A program made the position numbers and the translations under genes. The notes under the pieces were generated by a model. It did not search any database. It worked only from the letters and a program-made list of their open reading frames with translations, and had not been told where the DNA came from. A stretch of 64,000 nt of DNA from Sipunculus nudus (taxonomy: Eukaryota; Annelida; Sipuncula; Golfingiida; Sipunculidae): contig CM049306.1 in the NCBI GenBank assembly GCA_026874595.1, positions 15,831,019 through 15,895,018 of the forward strand, given 5' to 3'. Of this stretch, positions 35,398 to 49,115 are shown piece after piece (position 1 is the first letter of the stretch; each line of letters opens with the position of its first letter).

Positions 35398-36190
35398 CTG
35401 TTTGCCATAGAATCTTCTAAAAAATAATATCTAGGGAGTCGATCTTAGGCAAATTTTCTTGAAAACCTGAAATAAGTTGATGATGACCTATATTCTGCTA
35501 GCAAATGGCCCAAATCATGATTTTTAACAACCAGACAATCTGAAAGGTCACAAATTGTAACCCTTAGGCCTAGAATCTTATAACACAATATCCAAGGAGG
35601 TTCTGACCAAATCTCCTGTGAAACCTGAAAGTAGGTCATGGTAACCTATATTCTGCAAGCAACAGGTCAAAAATATGATACTTAGCACCTAGACAGTCAG
35701 GCATGGCACCAAACTTTAGTGCTGGACCTAGAACTTTCTAATATGACATCCAGGGAGGTCCTTGGCAAGACTCCTTGAATCCTGAAATTAGGTCAATGTG
35801 AACTATATTCTCAAAGCTTTGAGCAGAAAACCTAATTTTGAGCACCCAGAAAGTCAGACGGGCCACAGATCTTAACTGTTGGCTCTAAAAATGTCTTTCT
35901 TAATATAAAGGGAGATCATTGACATCAGAAATTAGGTCATTTTGCACTATATTCTGTGTGAAACAACATGATTTGAGTACCCTATAAGTCAGATGGACAC
36001 AAGTGGACTTAGAAATTTCTAAAGTAGCATCTGGGGTGTTCCCAGTCAAATCTTCTTCTTGTTACCTATTTTCTAAGGACTATGGGCAAAACATCATGAT
36101 TTGAGCACTCTGGAAGTCATTCTAACCATCTTTAAGGTTCCTTAACAAATATATTTTACCAGACCATAACATCAATAATTATTACATACA
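35398..36190 (+). repeat. D-type monomer array, right part
   Basis: Four to five diverged monomers with GGCCTAGAATCTT, CCAAGGAGGT, GAAATTAGGTCA and GAGCACCC marks, continuing the array at 17346-18006. The last 60 bases are not clearly D. Confidence 0.65.
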
Positions 36191-36197
36191 TCACCTG

Positions 36198-37189
36198 TAT
36201 AAGTCAAGGCCCAGTTCCTGATCCAGACAGGATTAAGGCTGGACCTGATCTTGATCAGGATCTGGTCTGGACAAATTCTCGATATGTCTAGACCAGATCC
36301 TGCTTGGGATCAGTCCGTCCTATATCCCAATCTTTAATTAATCAGAAAGCAAATGACTCCTTGTTATTATTCAGGTGAAGGTTTAATTGATATTTCTACC
36401 CATACCCCTGATCCAGCTCATAACTGTATCTACTGGCTAACTACATGTCAACAAGGCTCATTTTAATTATCAAACCGATGTAATTTTTTTTTTATTTATA
36501 AAATGTTTTGTTTGTTTTAGATACAAAAATTAATTATTTTGATTCATACATACATGATGCATGTGGGTAATAGAAGCCAGAAAAATATTTCGTTCATCAA
36601 GTTGAACATATTATAGACATTTTACAAAGGTTAAGTTGTGCCACAAAAATCAGTTATATTGTTTTATTCCATTAATTAATTCATGTCGGGTATCAGTCCT
36701 GCTACTAAGAATATAATTGTTTAACTAACTCTCTGTATTTGAAGTTTGGCATGGCATAAATAAAATTTTGTCATGACAAAATTTACTTAAGTTTATGAGT
36801 AGGCGGGACTAAGTGAATTTTTCATAATTTAATTAGAAGTATGTCCTGAAGGCAATATTTAGTGTTAACTGAGTCTGAATCACGATCTGGGCTGGACCAG
36901 ATCCTGATCAGGGTTTGATCTGGTCAGAATCACAATTAAGATTTGGTCTGGACGAATTGGAAATTGTTCCAGGCCAATTAGTGATTGGTCCAGACCAAAT
37001 CCTGATTGGGATTCAGTCCGACCTAAACTCTGATCAGGATTCAGTCTGGCCTAAACTCTGATCAGGATCTGGTCCAGCCCTTGTCCAGCCGAAAACAAAA
37101 TTGGGTTTAGGCCAGACTGAATCCCGATCAGGATATGGTCTGGACCAATCCCCAGTTGGTCCAAATTGGGATCTGGGCCTTGACATATA
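36198..37189. mobile_element. Short inverted-repeat element with TATA flanks (984 bp)
   Basis: The left end (36202) reads AGTCAAGGCCCAG and the right end, reversed (37185), reads TGTCAAGGCCCAG. TATA flanks both sides (36198-36201, 37186-37189), compatible with a TA-targeting element. The ends hold many short inverted units of the kinds CTGGTCTGGAC, GGTCCAGACC and CTGATCAGGAT, while the centre (about 36330-36880) is AT-rich. No ORF, so non-autonomous. Confidence 0.65.
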
Positions 37190-37195
37190 CATGTC

Positions 37196-37231
37196 AAATC
37201 AGATTAGCATCATGACCCATGGGTTACTTGT
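37196..37231 (+). repeat. Family-A type 3' end
   Basis: AATCAGATTAGCATCATG, then GACCCATGGGT and TACTTGTT: the 3' terminus of the outer A/D element interrupted at 17346-37190. Confidence 0.7.
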
Positions 37232-38505
37232 TCAGATATCTTATGCTCATGCAGACAGACCAAATGAGAAACAGACAGCATTAATTATTATATAACATCT
37301 TTCCAAATTGATTGACAGGTGGAAAAGAGTTTCTTAATATTCCTTATATCACATAGAAGTGACAACATCAGGTTACCACTTGCAATTATGGACCAAACAG
37401 ATAAAAAGGAGGCAAATGATGTGTGACATCTATATAGTTTCTGGAGTTATCTGAAATGATGACAAAAATAATAAGGAATAGTCTGTATGTGGAGTGTAGA
37501 TCATGAATTTGTGTGTCATGACAGAATCATGTCTGTTACCATGTACTTTAGGATGTCATCCTCTTCAAAGGATTCCTGCTGTACACCCAGTTGCACCTCA
37601 ACTCCAGAATCTCATTAGCACATGTTCATTATACACCCATTCCTTAAACATCCATTCCTTTTCATTAGAAACCTTCCTGAGTCATCAAGTGTAGGATTAT
37701 TTGTTATTTACTTTTTTACAAAAGATGGTCTAGTGTTACCCTTATTAAGTGTGTCTTTTATGAATGCATTAGTAGTTACACAGACTAGCACATGACCACC
37801 AGCATTGAAGGCTTAATAACGATTTACCCATAGCTGTATAAACCCAAGTATGTTACAGTAAAAATGAGAATGTTTTCAACAGCTTGTCTAAATATTTAAT
37901 TGCATAGATGGATCAATAAAATCATGATATAACAGAACATTTCATGGAGGTCCACTGTAGGCATGAAACTTCATAATCAATTTATGGAAAAAGATCAGTG
38001 TGTAAGATTTATTTATAAACATTTGTATTTAAACATGCAACGTGTTGCACTGGATCACCTCTCCCTGATAATGTAAAGAAAAACGCCATAGCAGGCATTC
38101 ATCAGCATGCCTGACTGATCTTATTCCAGCATTAGCTTAACTATCTGCCAGTTGTCAAGGGTGGTTAAACAAAAGAGAGGCCCTCTAATTACAGCCGGTG
38201 TGAGTGACAGCTAGTCAATATAAACCAAAACTCAATTTAAGTAGTCACTTAATTACCCTTTCTTCTGGAACATGAAGAGCACAGTGCTGAACTGTATTGC
38301 TCTGACTATTGATGAGGTCACTGATATCAATAAAGCTTGGGTATTACTGGTTACCCACATCAAAAAAGAGCCCATATAGACACTGGCTGACTATGTCCTG
38401 GGTGTAACAAAAAAGGCACTCTTGGTAAATCTCCCCCCCCCCCTTACCCCTTTGCATGCCAATAGCTATTCAGACAAGTACAAATCAAACTTTTTGTTAT
38501 TCCCC
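37232..38505. other. No gene or recognised repeat
   Basis: AT-rich DNA with only short chance ORFs. A poly-C tract lies at about 38430-38442. Confidence 0.5.
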
Positions 38506-38509
38506 TGTT

Positions 38510-39710
38510 CTAAGTAGGGAGGACTATTAAAATGGTCCACATCTGTTCATCTGTCTGTCAGTCTATCCATCTGGCTGTATTCTCATGCCATATATCTCTA
38601 AACCCCCTACTGCTTTCTTTACCAAATTTTACAGACATACTCAGCACATGACTTACATGTGATTATAACCTGCAGGTAGCACCACCTCTATTTAATGATT
38701 TTTCTGGGGGCAAAAAAGGATCATTTTTACTTTCCTTTAGATAAGTCAATAAATAAGAAAACTTTATAGTTATATGCAAGGATTTGCTGAAGCAAGGGGA
38801 ATCAAATGAATACTGTATTGAATAGAATTAATTTCAGGGTGATGTTTCCACAGGACTTGGTATTTTGCTGATAGAAAAATGTTGTGATTCCACATTTCCA
38901 TATGTGGTGGAAATTCATTTACATTTTATCTCATGAACCACCAGACAAATCATTACCTAATTTTTTAGATATATTGATCTCATTACTGCATTTGATTAAA
39001 ACCTTGAGGTGGTGCCACCACTGTTTAATGTCTTTCTGCCATCCAAAATGGTCTTTTTTTTCACTTTCCTTCACATAAATCAGTACTGGTATATAAGAAC
39101 ACTTCAGCTTTCACATCATTTTTTCTTTGAGGTACAGGAATTTAGCGAATACTAATTTGAATAGAATTATTTTCATACTGATGTTTCCACAGACTTGAAA
39201 TTTTGCGGATCAAGAAATTTTCTGATTTCACATGTTTTCATATATGGGGCAAATTCTTTAACCTTTCATTTCATGAAACACTTGTCCAATCGTTACCAAA
39301 TGTGTGGGGGATATGTTTAATTATTTTACTGCCATGTGATGTTTGCCTGCAGATGGCACTACCTCTGGTAGCTTACTCTCTGTGAGGTAAAATGGTATTT
39401 TATGCTTTTTCCTCAATTAGTCAGTAAATTTTAAATGTTAGTTTTCCTATCATGGCCACTGTATCATAGACCAAGGAAAATTAAGTGTGTTTGACTTGAA
39501 AGGTTTATTTTCAAAGTGGCTTCTTCATTCAAATCAAAATGTTACCAGTCACAAATTTTATGATTTCAGGTGTTTGCATATATTTTGTTAAATCTGGTGC
39601 AAATATCCTAGCAACAGCAGTAGCTGTTTGCATAAAATGTTGCAGGCATATTTCTTGGCCACAACCATGACAAAACAGGGAACTAAATTTATTAAATAGC
39701 TAATCATGCA
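38510..39710 (+). repeat. Degenerate family-C monomers
   Basis: Three to four worn units in the C order: dinucleotide-rich CTGTCTGTCAGTC start, CCAAATTTTACAG, CTGCAGGTAGCACCACCTCTA, AATGATTTTTCTG, TAGATAAGTCA, AGGGGAATCAAATGAATA. The palindrome has decayed to GGTGGTGCCACC or further. The A2 start at 39711 cuts it. Confidence 0.6.
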
Positions 39711-41568
39711 TTTTTAGCTCAGCTGACCCTAAGTCATCTGAGCTATAGCGTCCGTCCATCTGTCCGTCCGTCCGTAAATGTGGCACGTTTTGAAACCGTA
39801 AGACCTAGGAATCCAAAATTCAGCATAATGTTAGATGTCCCCAAGATCTCCTACCAAGCCGAAAACTGGGTCTTTGCGACTTCATTCCTTTGAGAAATTA
39901 AGGAAAACCTCAATTTTTTATTAAAAACCTATTTTCACACTTCAGAATATCAAAACCACTTATCTGTTTTTCCTCATATTTACCATAAATATTCCTCTAT
40001 ATAGTTCCTGTGTACATGCCAGAAATTAAGTCTGTTAAGTATAAATTCTTTAAGTTATGGGCCCGAACATAATGGACTTTGTAAAAAATCAGGAAAAATA
40101 TTTACTTAACATGAAAAATTTTGAAACTAGAGTCTATTTTCCCAAGAATATAACTATGTTTTATTAAGATTCAATTGTTTACCCAAAATTAGATCTGAAT
40201 TTAGTAAATTTTTTAAGTTATTAGCATAAAAATAAAATCAGTACCTTAAATTTTGCCCAACTTTGACCAAGGCACGTTTTTTTCCTGTTAGTACCATTGA
40301 TTTAATTTTCACAGCATGTAAACATAAATATTTAATTTGTTAAAATCTGAAATTTGAAAATAAATGCTTGAAAATTAAGCTAGTTATTGATTTTTTTCTT
40401 GAGGCTCTATTGTAGTCATTTGCTTTGATTACAGATGCAGGGTCCCACTCCAGGTCACTGGAAGTCAGCTATGCCAGGATTTCTGATTTGTTACAGTCAC
40501 TGGGGGAGATCCCCTGCTGTGACAGGTGTACAGTTATTCTCATATCACCCCACCCCCCCCCCCCCCCCACAAACCCAACCCACCAAGTGTTATGCAGTAA
40601 TTGTTATTGTTTTCACTGTATCTCCTTAATTGTAATGCTGTTTCCACTCTGATATGCAAAAAACTTTCCTTGAAAAAGTAATTCAAGGTGTAATCCAGAA
40701 AATGCAATGTTGTGTAATGTAGCATTTTTAAAGAAATCAGTTTTCTTTTAAATGATTTTAACAAATATAATTGAACCCATCAGTATGTTTAAATTTATAA
40801 AATATGAAGCACATTATGGATAATGTGAAACACAATTAAAATTGTGAAATCTAAATCAAGTATTATTTTTAGATATTTATTGTTTTGCAGATTTAAAAGA
40901 TATATGTTTGTGGTAAAAATAAATAAACATTTGTATGCATGATGTGGTGTTATCTGACAAGATTGTGATATATAATGATGCAGTTTTTGCAGATTATGAA
41001 TCAACTTTTATATTCTGATATATATGTTATATTAGAAATGTATAGAAATATAAACTTAAATTTAAAAAAATTGATGTGATAAAAAAATGAGGATTTAATA
41101 CAAACATTTGTTCATTATCTTCCTGCCTCAGCAGAATTTGAGATCAGGCTTTGTTTGCCCTGTTTTATGTTGTTAATTGGTTATATTTCAACTGTATACA
41201 TTTCATTAAAAAATACATATATATTTAATAATATATTTTATACAAAAAATAGATTCAATTGAACAAATGTGTAAACTACTGAAATGTCAACAGTTAATCA
41301 AAAAGCCAACTAATGATCATGTTAATAGTACAGATCATTTGTTCACAAACTGCTCACATGCTTCAGTTTCAACATTAGGAAACACATGGTCAGGTCACAA
41401 AATATTATTTGCAACAATTTCTTGTTTATCAATACAAACCAATCATATAAACCAACCATGGCCTTTAGTACCTCTTCCTCTTACACTTTATCTCCATTTG
41501 ATATTATTTTAGATTTTTACCTTCAAGGTCAACTTCAGCTGAGCACAGTGACCCATGGGTCCCTTGTT
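39711..41568 (+). mobile_element. Family-A2 element, complete (1.86 kb)
   Basis: 5' T-run, hairpin AGCTCAGCTGA...TCATCTGAGCT and a GTCC tract (39750-39775). The body contains a stretch (about 39905) reading CCTCAATTTTTTATTAAAAACC, which serves as the empty site for the A insertion at 49626. A poly-C tract lies at 40550-40568. The 3' end is TCAGCTGAGCACAGTGACCC, ATGGGTCCC, TTGTT. It has no inserts and is the best reference for A2. Confidence 0.8.
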
Positions 41569-43290
41569 TTTTTGTTAAAACCAGTTTGTATTTTGCAAAT
41601 ATTTTGAATTTAACAGGTGTTCTTGCCAAGGTTTGGAGATATTTGGGTATCCATGACACCACACACCCCTAGTTTAACAGATGTATTTTTGCCAAAGGAG
41701 TATTTGTGCCTCTGGGCCTCTGTTCACAATGGCAAAGTCTTCTACTCTAAATTTTATGGAGTTAAATAACCTTACATGTTTTGATATATTTTTTGTTATA
41801 TTATTCAAAGATATGATTAATTCGAATTATCTTTGGCAATATTATAAATATTTTAAAGTGTTCCATCACAGAAAAAAACACCAACTTTGTTAAAAAGGAT
41901 CAAAACAAAAGAAGTATGTGTGAAAAGTTTTTTTTATGTATTTAATTCATTTACTTTGAGTTTTTTTTTCTTCTATTATGTGTTTCAAATTTGACTTGAA
42001 TGTACAGTTCTGAAAAAATCATTTTGTCATTTGTTTAAGCATGTGTCTTTGGTAACCTAAAATGTACACATCCTAAGGTCATTTTTTCAACATGTACAAA
42101 ATTCAGTAAGAAAATATTTAGGAATATTTAATTGTATTAAATATTTAAATAATTGAAACAATTTAACTAACAACGTTTTCAGCTTTATTTATTATAGAAT
42201 AACATATTCTTGATATGTTTGTACTTTTGCTGTACAAATAGCAAAGTAACATTGATATTGTATATGTGAATGACAGTCTGTGATATAAACTTGCCTCATC
42301 AGGAGTAGAATATCAATTTACAGATAATTTTATTTTTAGGATAATGAGATTTCCTATTTTTCCCAAGAAAGATTATACTTCAGATCCTATTTGTCTCAGG
42401 AACAAACATTAAGAATCATAATATAGGCCCCATTGGTTCAAGTTCAAGACCTGCACAACTACTATTCTACCCTCAACATATATTTTGTAAATACCTATAA
42501 TTATACAAGGAGAGTGGGGTGGGGGGGGGGGAGAGGGGAAGATTTAGTCTGAGGACATTTTGACCTAGGGAGATTTTGTCATCCCTGATATCCATCTGCA
42601 CTGAGAACTTGAATTAATTCATGCTCTAACTGTTGTATCTGCTTGACATGTCACTGTTACATGGATGCAAGCATTGACAATATTATAGGATCTGTTTTTG
42701 TAAGCTGATTAGAACCTATTAATTATTCAACATAATCATTCCGCATCAAACAAAATAAAGCTCATTAGTTGCCTTGAAATTGTGTAAAAGAACCCTTCTG
42801 TTGACTTGAGGTACACCAGAGCTGCCACCAAACATAAATTATGTGGCACAGCTTGACAGTCAGGTTCATTGAATCATTTATCAATCTATGCTGACAGCTG
42901 ACTGTGTTAAGTTCTAGTAAACTGGCATGCTGTGCTGGACTGAACATATTTAAAAAATATACACCTGACAGCATTATCCTCACCATTACAACAGATATCA
43001 GGCAGATGTTTAAGAAGTCAAAATTTAGAAAAGCTCTGATTCAGTATGATTTACCTGATCTGATTTTTGGAGATAATTATTCTTTACTGATTTTTGTCTG
43101 GCCCTCATACCATAGAGTTGGACACATGAGTATGCCAGCTTAACCATATTTTATAACAACAGGACAAGCAGGCTTCAATGTAGCATATCAATATCTCCTG
43201 TCAGAGCAAAATTGAGGTTACTGCAACTTTATTTATTAAACCAAAATGAAAAAAAAAAATCAGAATTTTCCTGATTTAACCACCAGTTAA
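41569..43290. other. No gene or recognised repeat
   Basis: AT-rich DNA, a G-rich run at about 42517-42536, and short ORFs without recognisable domains. Confidence 0.5.
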
Positions 43291-46200
43291 TTTTTAGCTC
43301 AGCTGACTATAAGTCATCTGAGCTATAGTCATGGTCCATTGTCCGTCGTCCGTCCGTCTGTCTGTCCGTCTGTCCGTCCGTCCGTGCGTCCGTCTGTCTG
43401 TCTGTCCGTCTGGATGTCCATCCGTAAGACTGGCACGTTTCGACACCGTTGGACCTACGAATCTGAATTTTGGCATACAGTTAGATGTCCCCATAATCTC
43501 CTACCATGCCAAAAATTGGGTCAATAGGACTTCGTTCCTTTGAGATATTAAGGAAAAACCTCAATTTTTTATTAGAAATCTATTTTCACACTTCAGGACT
43601 GCCTAATATCAAAACCACTCATCTGGTTTTCTTCATATTTACCATAAATATTCCTCTATATGGTTCCTATGTACATGCCAGATATTAAGTCAGTATTATA
43701 TAATTTAAAAAAGTTATAGCCCCAAACATAATGGACTTTGTAAAAAAATCAGGAAGATATTTGGTCACTTAAGACCAAAAGTGTTAAAGGTAGGGACTTT
43801 TTTCCAGTAATACAACTTTAATTAATCAAAATTTAATTGTATACCAAAAATTAGATCAAAATTTGTTAAATTTTTTTAAATATTGGCAAAAATATAAAAT
43901 TGGTACCTTAAATTTTGCCCAACTTTGGCCATAGCACATTTTTTTCCTGTAAGTACTGTGGATTTAATTTTCACAACATGTATACATAAGGATTTAATCT
44001 GTTAAAATCTGAAAATTGAAAGTAAAAGCTGCAAAATTAGGCTAGTTATTGAATTTTTTTGGAGGCTCTTGTTGTATTCCCTTACATTGTCAAGCAGTCC
44101 ACTTTGATGACTGTAGGTCATTCAGTGCACATCTCTATGCTCCCCAGGCTGATTACATATTTTTAGATGTCCCAAAATTCTCCTACCATACCAAATATTG
44201 GGTCATTAGGACTTTGTTCCTTCGAGATATTAAGGAAAAAAAAACTCTGTTTTCCATAAAAAAAGCCATTGTTACACTTCAAGGCTGCCTAATATCAAAA
44301 CCACTGATCTGTTTTTGATTGTACTTAGTATTCACATTCTTTTATACATTTTCTATGAACATACCAAAAATTAGGTCAGTATTGGGTATTATTTTGAAGT
44401 TATGGGCCAAAACATAATGCAATTTTTTTAAAAATCAGGAAATATATTTACTCACCTAACATGAGAATTGCTGAACCTAGAGACTTTTTTTCAGGAATAT
44501 AACTTTATTTAATCAAGATTCAATTGTTCACCCAAAATTAGATCTGAATTTTGCAAATTTTTCAAGTTATTAGCATAAATAAAAAATCAATACCTTAAAT
44601 TTTGTCCAACTTTGGCACTGATGATTTAATTTTCCCAGCATATACGCATAAGGATTTAATCTTTTAAAATCTGAACTTTCAAAAGAAATTGATTGGAATG
44701 AATAGCTTTTATTCATGTTTTCATACACCATGTCAAGTGTTGTTTACATCTAGCCCACCTAGTAGTACAGCCTTCACTTGCATTATGTAACCCACCCCAG
44801 GCAGCTTACCTTGGCCCAGCTTGGCCACTACTAGCAGGCTTCCCCTCTACCCTGCACTCATCCCTCCCCCCCCCCCCCAGCTGGTGCATAAACTAGATGA
44901 ATGTTATAATTTTTCTGTATTTTATTTTATTCTTGGACATGCTACATTTTAGAGTTTGTATTGAACCACCAGGGTTACAATGATTAAAGTGTACATTTAA
45001 TTGTGTCCACAAAGTGGTGTATTGCTGTGAAAGTGTGGATGTTCATGAGATAAGTAATTCCTTACTTCAGAAGAGTAAAAAGTTCACCAGGTGTGAAATT
45101 GACTATTAATTCCAGTAATTAATTAAAACTGGGATAGTAATTAGCACAATGATATTGTTTGTCCCTCATTCAACCAACAGTGTGTATACTTTATTTGAAA
45201 AGATGTTTTATTTTATCAAATTTACTTTTATTTTATTTTGGTGAATAAAATTAAGCATGTCCTGAAAACTCCAATGTGCAAATTTTTTTAATAGTGATTC
45301 AAGTAATATTCTTGTAGATGCCATGTTGTGGCATTATTTTCTTTAAAAATCAGTTTAAACATTTATGAATTAAAAATAATAAAATATATGTGTATGCATA
45401 ATATGACCCAATGTTTTTTACTCTGTATATATAATGATTGCAACTTTTGCAACAATTCTAATATTTTAACTTATATTTTCAGGTTTTTTAATTAAAAATT
45501 TATAAACCTGTAAATAAAAAAAATGATTCAGATAAAAACTTCTTAATGGAAAAAGTGGATCTGCTTAAAAAAATAGGATTATATATAAACTTAAATGCAT
45601 TATTCTCTTGAAAGTGAAATAAAGATATTAGTCCATTCTGTCCACTTGCCTGTCCATCTGTAAATTTTCGTATGCAACACAGTATCTCAAAACTTTTACT
45701 GTTTTTCTTCATGACAGTCTTGTCAGAGTATTAGTTTGCAATCATATATTTAGAACTTTACTATAACCAAGTAGGAGGGCCCCTTTCCTCTTAGCTTTTC
45801 ATATTCTTATATAAATGAAAAACATTACAATAGAATATTTCTACATCCACCTTCGTGCTGCCCTCACTTTTCCCTTCTCCGAACCCCATCCCAAAGTCAG
45901 CTTCAGTAAGCAAGAACAAGATGAATCAGATATATTCATACTTTAATATTTTGTATAACTATTCGTCCATAGGTACCTATGTACATGCCAGAAATTATGT
46001 CAATATTGTGTAATATGTAGACATAGTGGGCATCACAATAATGTTCCTTGTCAAGACTAAAGAGATATTGTGTCATACAGTCACATATTCATAAATCACT
46101 TCATCAGCATAGTTAATCATAACATCATATCTGTCAAATTGAACGCTTGCAGACTACCATACATTTTAGATCCTTCAACAAATAGCCTTATCATCATTCT

Positions 46201-46487
46201 ACTACTGCTTATTACTGCTGTCATTGCATTCATATTTGCTCAAATATATCACAATTTTCAACCCCTTCTAAATAAATAAAAAATGAACCACTTTATTTGA
46301 CTCTATTAATCCATCAGTCAGGTAATTTCATTTATCATTTACTCACATATTACATTACATTCCTTTATAATAGCCAAACATGCACATGATATTCATAAGC
46401 TTTATCGACTCGATATAGTATCACAGTGGAGAAACATTTATAGTCCAATCACGATCAGCTGAGCGCCGTGACCCATGGGTCCCTTGT
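43291..46487 (+). mobile_element. Family-A2 element with two body units (3.2 kb)
   Basis: 5' T-run and hairpin, then a long GTCC/GTCT microsatellite (about 43338-43420). The A2 body is present twice (TAGATGTCCCC near 43482 and TAGATGTCCCA near 44164, about 680 bp apart). Poly-C lies at about 44867-44878. The 3' end is GATCAGCTGAGCGCCGTGACCC, ATGGGTCCC, TTGTATT. Confidence 0.75.
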
Positions 46488-46549
46488 ATTGTTAAACCGT
46501 TGCATAAAATTATTTGTAAAACACTGTTTAACACCAGTGATATGATGTC

Positions 46550-46830
46550 CTAATTTATTGTTTGAATACTTTCAGTGGTAATTGGCTGTATTGTAACCAA
46601 GCTGATATGCAATATGCCCGAAGGCATACTGAAGCTTGAAAATATGATGCCAGCACCATTGACAAAGCCATGGAGGTCTGTCTGACAGGTATCTGGAGTG
46701 ATTGCTGGAGTACAACTGGATGAATATTGCTCAAATGTATATCCTTCAGTGCCATAAACTGGAGTTATGTATCTGACCACACATGGAGCAAGTGATCCAT
46801 GGGGAAAATCAAAGTTCTCTTAAGAAACTA
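46550..46830 (-). CDS. Possible exon or retrocopy fragment, unknown product
   Basis: An open stretch on minus of about 90 codons, ending at a stop near 46550. It is open upstream of its first Met (46780) back to a TTCTTAAG that could be a splice acceptor near 46822. The sequence (for example VYGTEGYTFEQYSSSC, DLHGFVNGAG) has protein-like composition with several Cys and Gly. No family was recognised, and no splice donor or partner exon could be assigned. Chance or a dead repeat remains as likely as a gene. Confidence 0.2.
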
Positions 46831-47456
46831 ATTTACTGTGACCCAATTTTAGGTTTTGACTTTAAATTTCTCTGAAAAAACCAATCTTAAATGTGACAAC
46901 TTGTTCTCCATATATTTATTGTTGATGTAATACTTATGTAAACACTCAGGCTGGTCACATTCTCATTATAATGCCAGTAGTTATAAAATCTACATTCTGT
47001 GATTGTCAAAATGACTGAAGTCACATTTTTGGCTTAATTCAGAAAGCATATCGTGCACACTCGTGATTGTGACATTACAACAACTGTAACAATAATATGT
47101 AAACCTGCTTCTGGACTGTAATTTATTGCAATTTGTAATTTATTAGTAATTTGTATCCTGGAGATTACTTAATGAATTAGGACAAGAAATGTGACCTAAA
47201 ATGTGTAACATAGATATGTTATTCTTAACTTAATTAAGCATGAGTTGCTTTTTTATTAGAATTTCCTTGAACTGAGGCTATCTATAGAAGATTTGCAACC
47301 TATGCAGAACACCTCTACATTTTTTGTGTTGCAAATTAATGAAAAGATTAATACAATATCAGTCAAACAGGTTGTTATTATACAAAAGCCATATTTCTAG
47401 ATCTTGATATATTTAGGTGGTCATATTTTTTATTGTTTAGGTTGCTATAAATCACC

Positions 47457-47876
47457 ATGAAATGGAAACACATTTCTAGGAAGATGCACCTGGAACATGT
47501 ACAGCATCAAGCAGTGGTACTACGTCCAGGTTGGTCAATCATTAGTTTGACCGAGCTGAAATACTATGATTTCACTGACTTAAGGAGAGCCATGCATGCA
47601 TGTTTTCACACTGGAAAGTGCTGTGAGCGGTTGTCTGTCATCCAGAAATGCTCAAAGAGCTATCAACCAATTTTCATGAAACTGGTTCAGATAATGGGTC
47701 TTGTTTACAGGAAGAACCCATTAATTATGGTTCTTAACAAGAGTTTAAGCCAGGATAATTCTTTCCCAACAGATGACCTCTCCTGGTTCTATATTATTGC
47801 TTCTCAAAACCATGGTTGGCCCTTGAAATCAAGGGTTTCCTCAAGTAACTTGATCCAGTGGTACAGTTCTGTTTAA
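47457..47876 (+). CDS. Hypothetical ORF, 139 aa
   Basis: One of the longer uninterrupted frames outside the retroelements. It starts at an ATG after a T-rich stretch ending in a possible acceptor (TTTAG at about 47440). The residues show no signal peptide, transmembrane segment or motif that I recognise, and two Cys pairs (CFHTGKCC, KCSK) are the only notable feature. The wording of the DNA (TATCAACCAATTTTCATGAAACT) resembles repeat monomers elsewhere, so it may be an unlisted repeat. Confidence 0.2.
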   Translation: MKWKHISRKMHLEHVQHQAVVLRPGWSIISLTELKYYDFTDLRRAMHACFHTGKCCERLSVIQKCSKSYQPIFMKLVQIMGLVYRKNPLIMVLNKSLSQDNSFPTDDLSWFYIIASQNHGWPLKSRVSSSNLIQWYSSV

Positions 47877-48747
47877 CAGTACGAGTCAGTAACTCCAAGT
47901 ACAAACATTATATTTAGGATAACTTTTGTTTGGTCTTTTATTTTTCATGGACCTTGGTGACTTTACATGCGCCTCTTTTACTGTGTAAGTTGGATTTTGG
48001 AATATTTATATCATTTGTTTGTTGGTTTGTTTATTTTTTTCTGTCCATGATATCTCAGAAAGTTATTATGTATTTCTGTATAGTATTGTAGAAAGGAATA
48101 TTTTATCAAGTTTTAGATCTGATCTGGATGAAATCCTGCCATGGTGGAGGTATGTGGTGATTAAAGTCTGGTGTTTCCTGTATTATCCCGCTTGGCAGCC
48201 ACATCGATGCAGATCACCCACCCTCAGCCCAGGGCTATTATGGCCTGTAAATTATGCCTGGCTTCTTGCAGTGTCCTGTAAAGTCCAGACACCACATAGA
48301 TTGGGCTATAAAACATTGCTAACTTCCATAACATCCAATGTTGTTGCCCACGCTTCATTTTGGCATTGATTCCCCTAATCTGCAATACTTCACTGTCGTA
48401 CTGAAAATCTATCGGAAGCACCTTCTTCCTCTTTCTTGATCATAAAACCCACAATGAGGCACACGGCCTTGTTAGTCAAATCTTGGGGATATGTCTGTTG
48501 TCTCTGGAATTCAAGTACCACCTGCTAGGCCACAGCAAATGAAGGCATGCCATACTCAACTTCTGTTACTGGACATGCCCACATTTCTTCTGTCTCTAAT
48601 TTTAATATATTTTGTTTTTCTGATTTTATATTTTATTAATTGTTCTCTGATGACTCTCATGTTCTTTGCATGCACAGTGTGTTTATTAAACTCTTACTTT
48701 TGAAGATAAATAACACAGTTTTATTCTGATTTACAAAGTTTTGTTTT

Positions 48748-49115
48748 TAGCTAAGCTGACTGAAAGTCATCTGAGCTATAGCCATAACTCATTGTCCATC
48801 GTCCGTCTATCTGCATGTCTTTCCAGCTGTCTGTTTGTCCGTTAACAGAGCAAAAATCATAACCACTGGACCTAGAAACCTCTTACTGTAAACCCATGGA
48901 GGTCAATAACAAATCTCCTTTGAAACCTGAAATTAGGTAACAATGACCTATACCCTTCGAGCTATGGTATCTGAAAGTTCTCCCAGAAAAATTAAAAATT
49001 AGATACAAAAGCTCAAGTATCTGAATAACTAATGCATTAATTGCCATGATCCTTTCCATGCAAATTGATCATAGAGTGTTTCACCATTTCCTGGATATTG
49101 GTGGCGCCACTTGTA
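48748..49115 (+). mobile_element. Family-A 5' part, outer layer of a nest
   Basis: TTTTTAGCTAAGCTGACTGAAAGTCATCTGAGC hairpin (48748-48780) with one change, worn GTCC tract, and one monomer up to GGTGGCGCCACTTGTA, where family B starts in the T-run. Confidence 0.7.

Larger units (their letters stand above)
46488..48747. other. Repeat-poor stretch with unassigned ORFs
   Basis: No member of the repeat families above is evident. Three open frames look less like chance than the rest: minus 46830-46550, plus 47457-47876 and minus 48421-48224. None carries a domain that I recognise. Confidence 0.4.

Noticed and set aside
30601-35410. Target duplication for gypsy-1
   Set aside because: Bases before the left LTR (GAATC) and after the right LTR (CTGTT) do not match; none could be claimed although D sequence flanks both sides.
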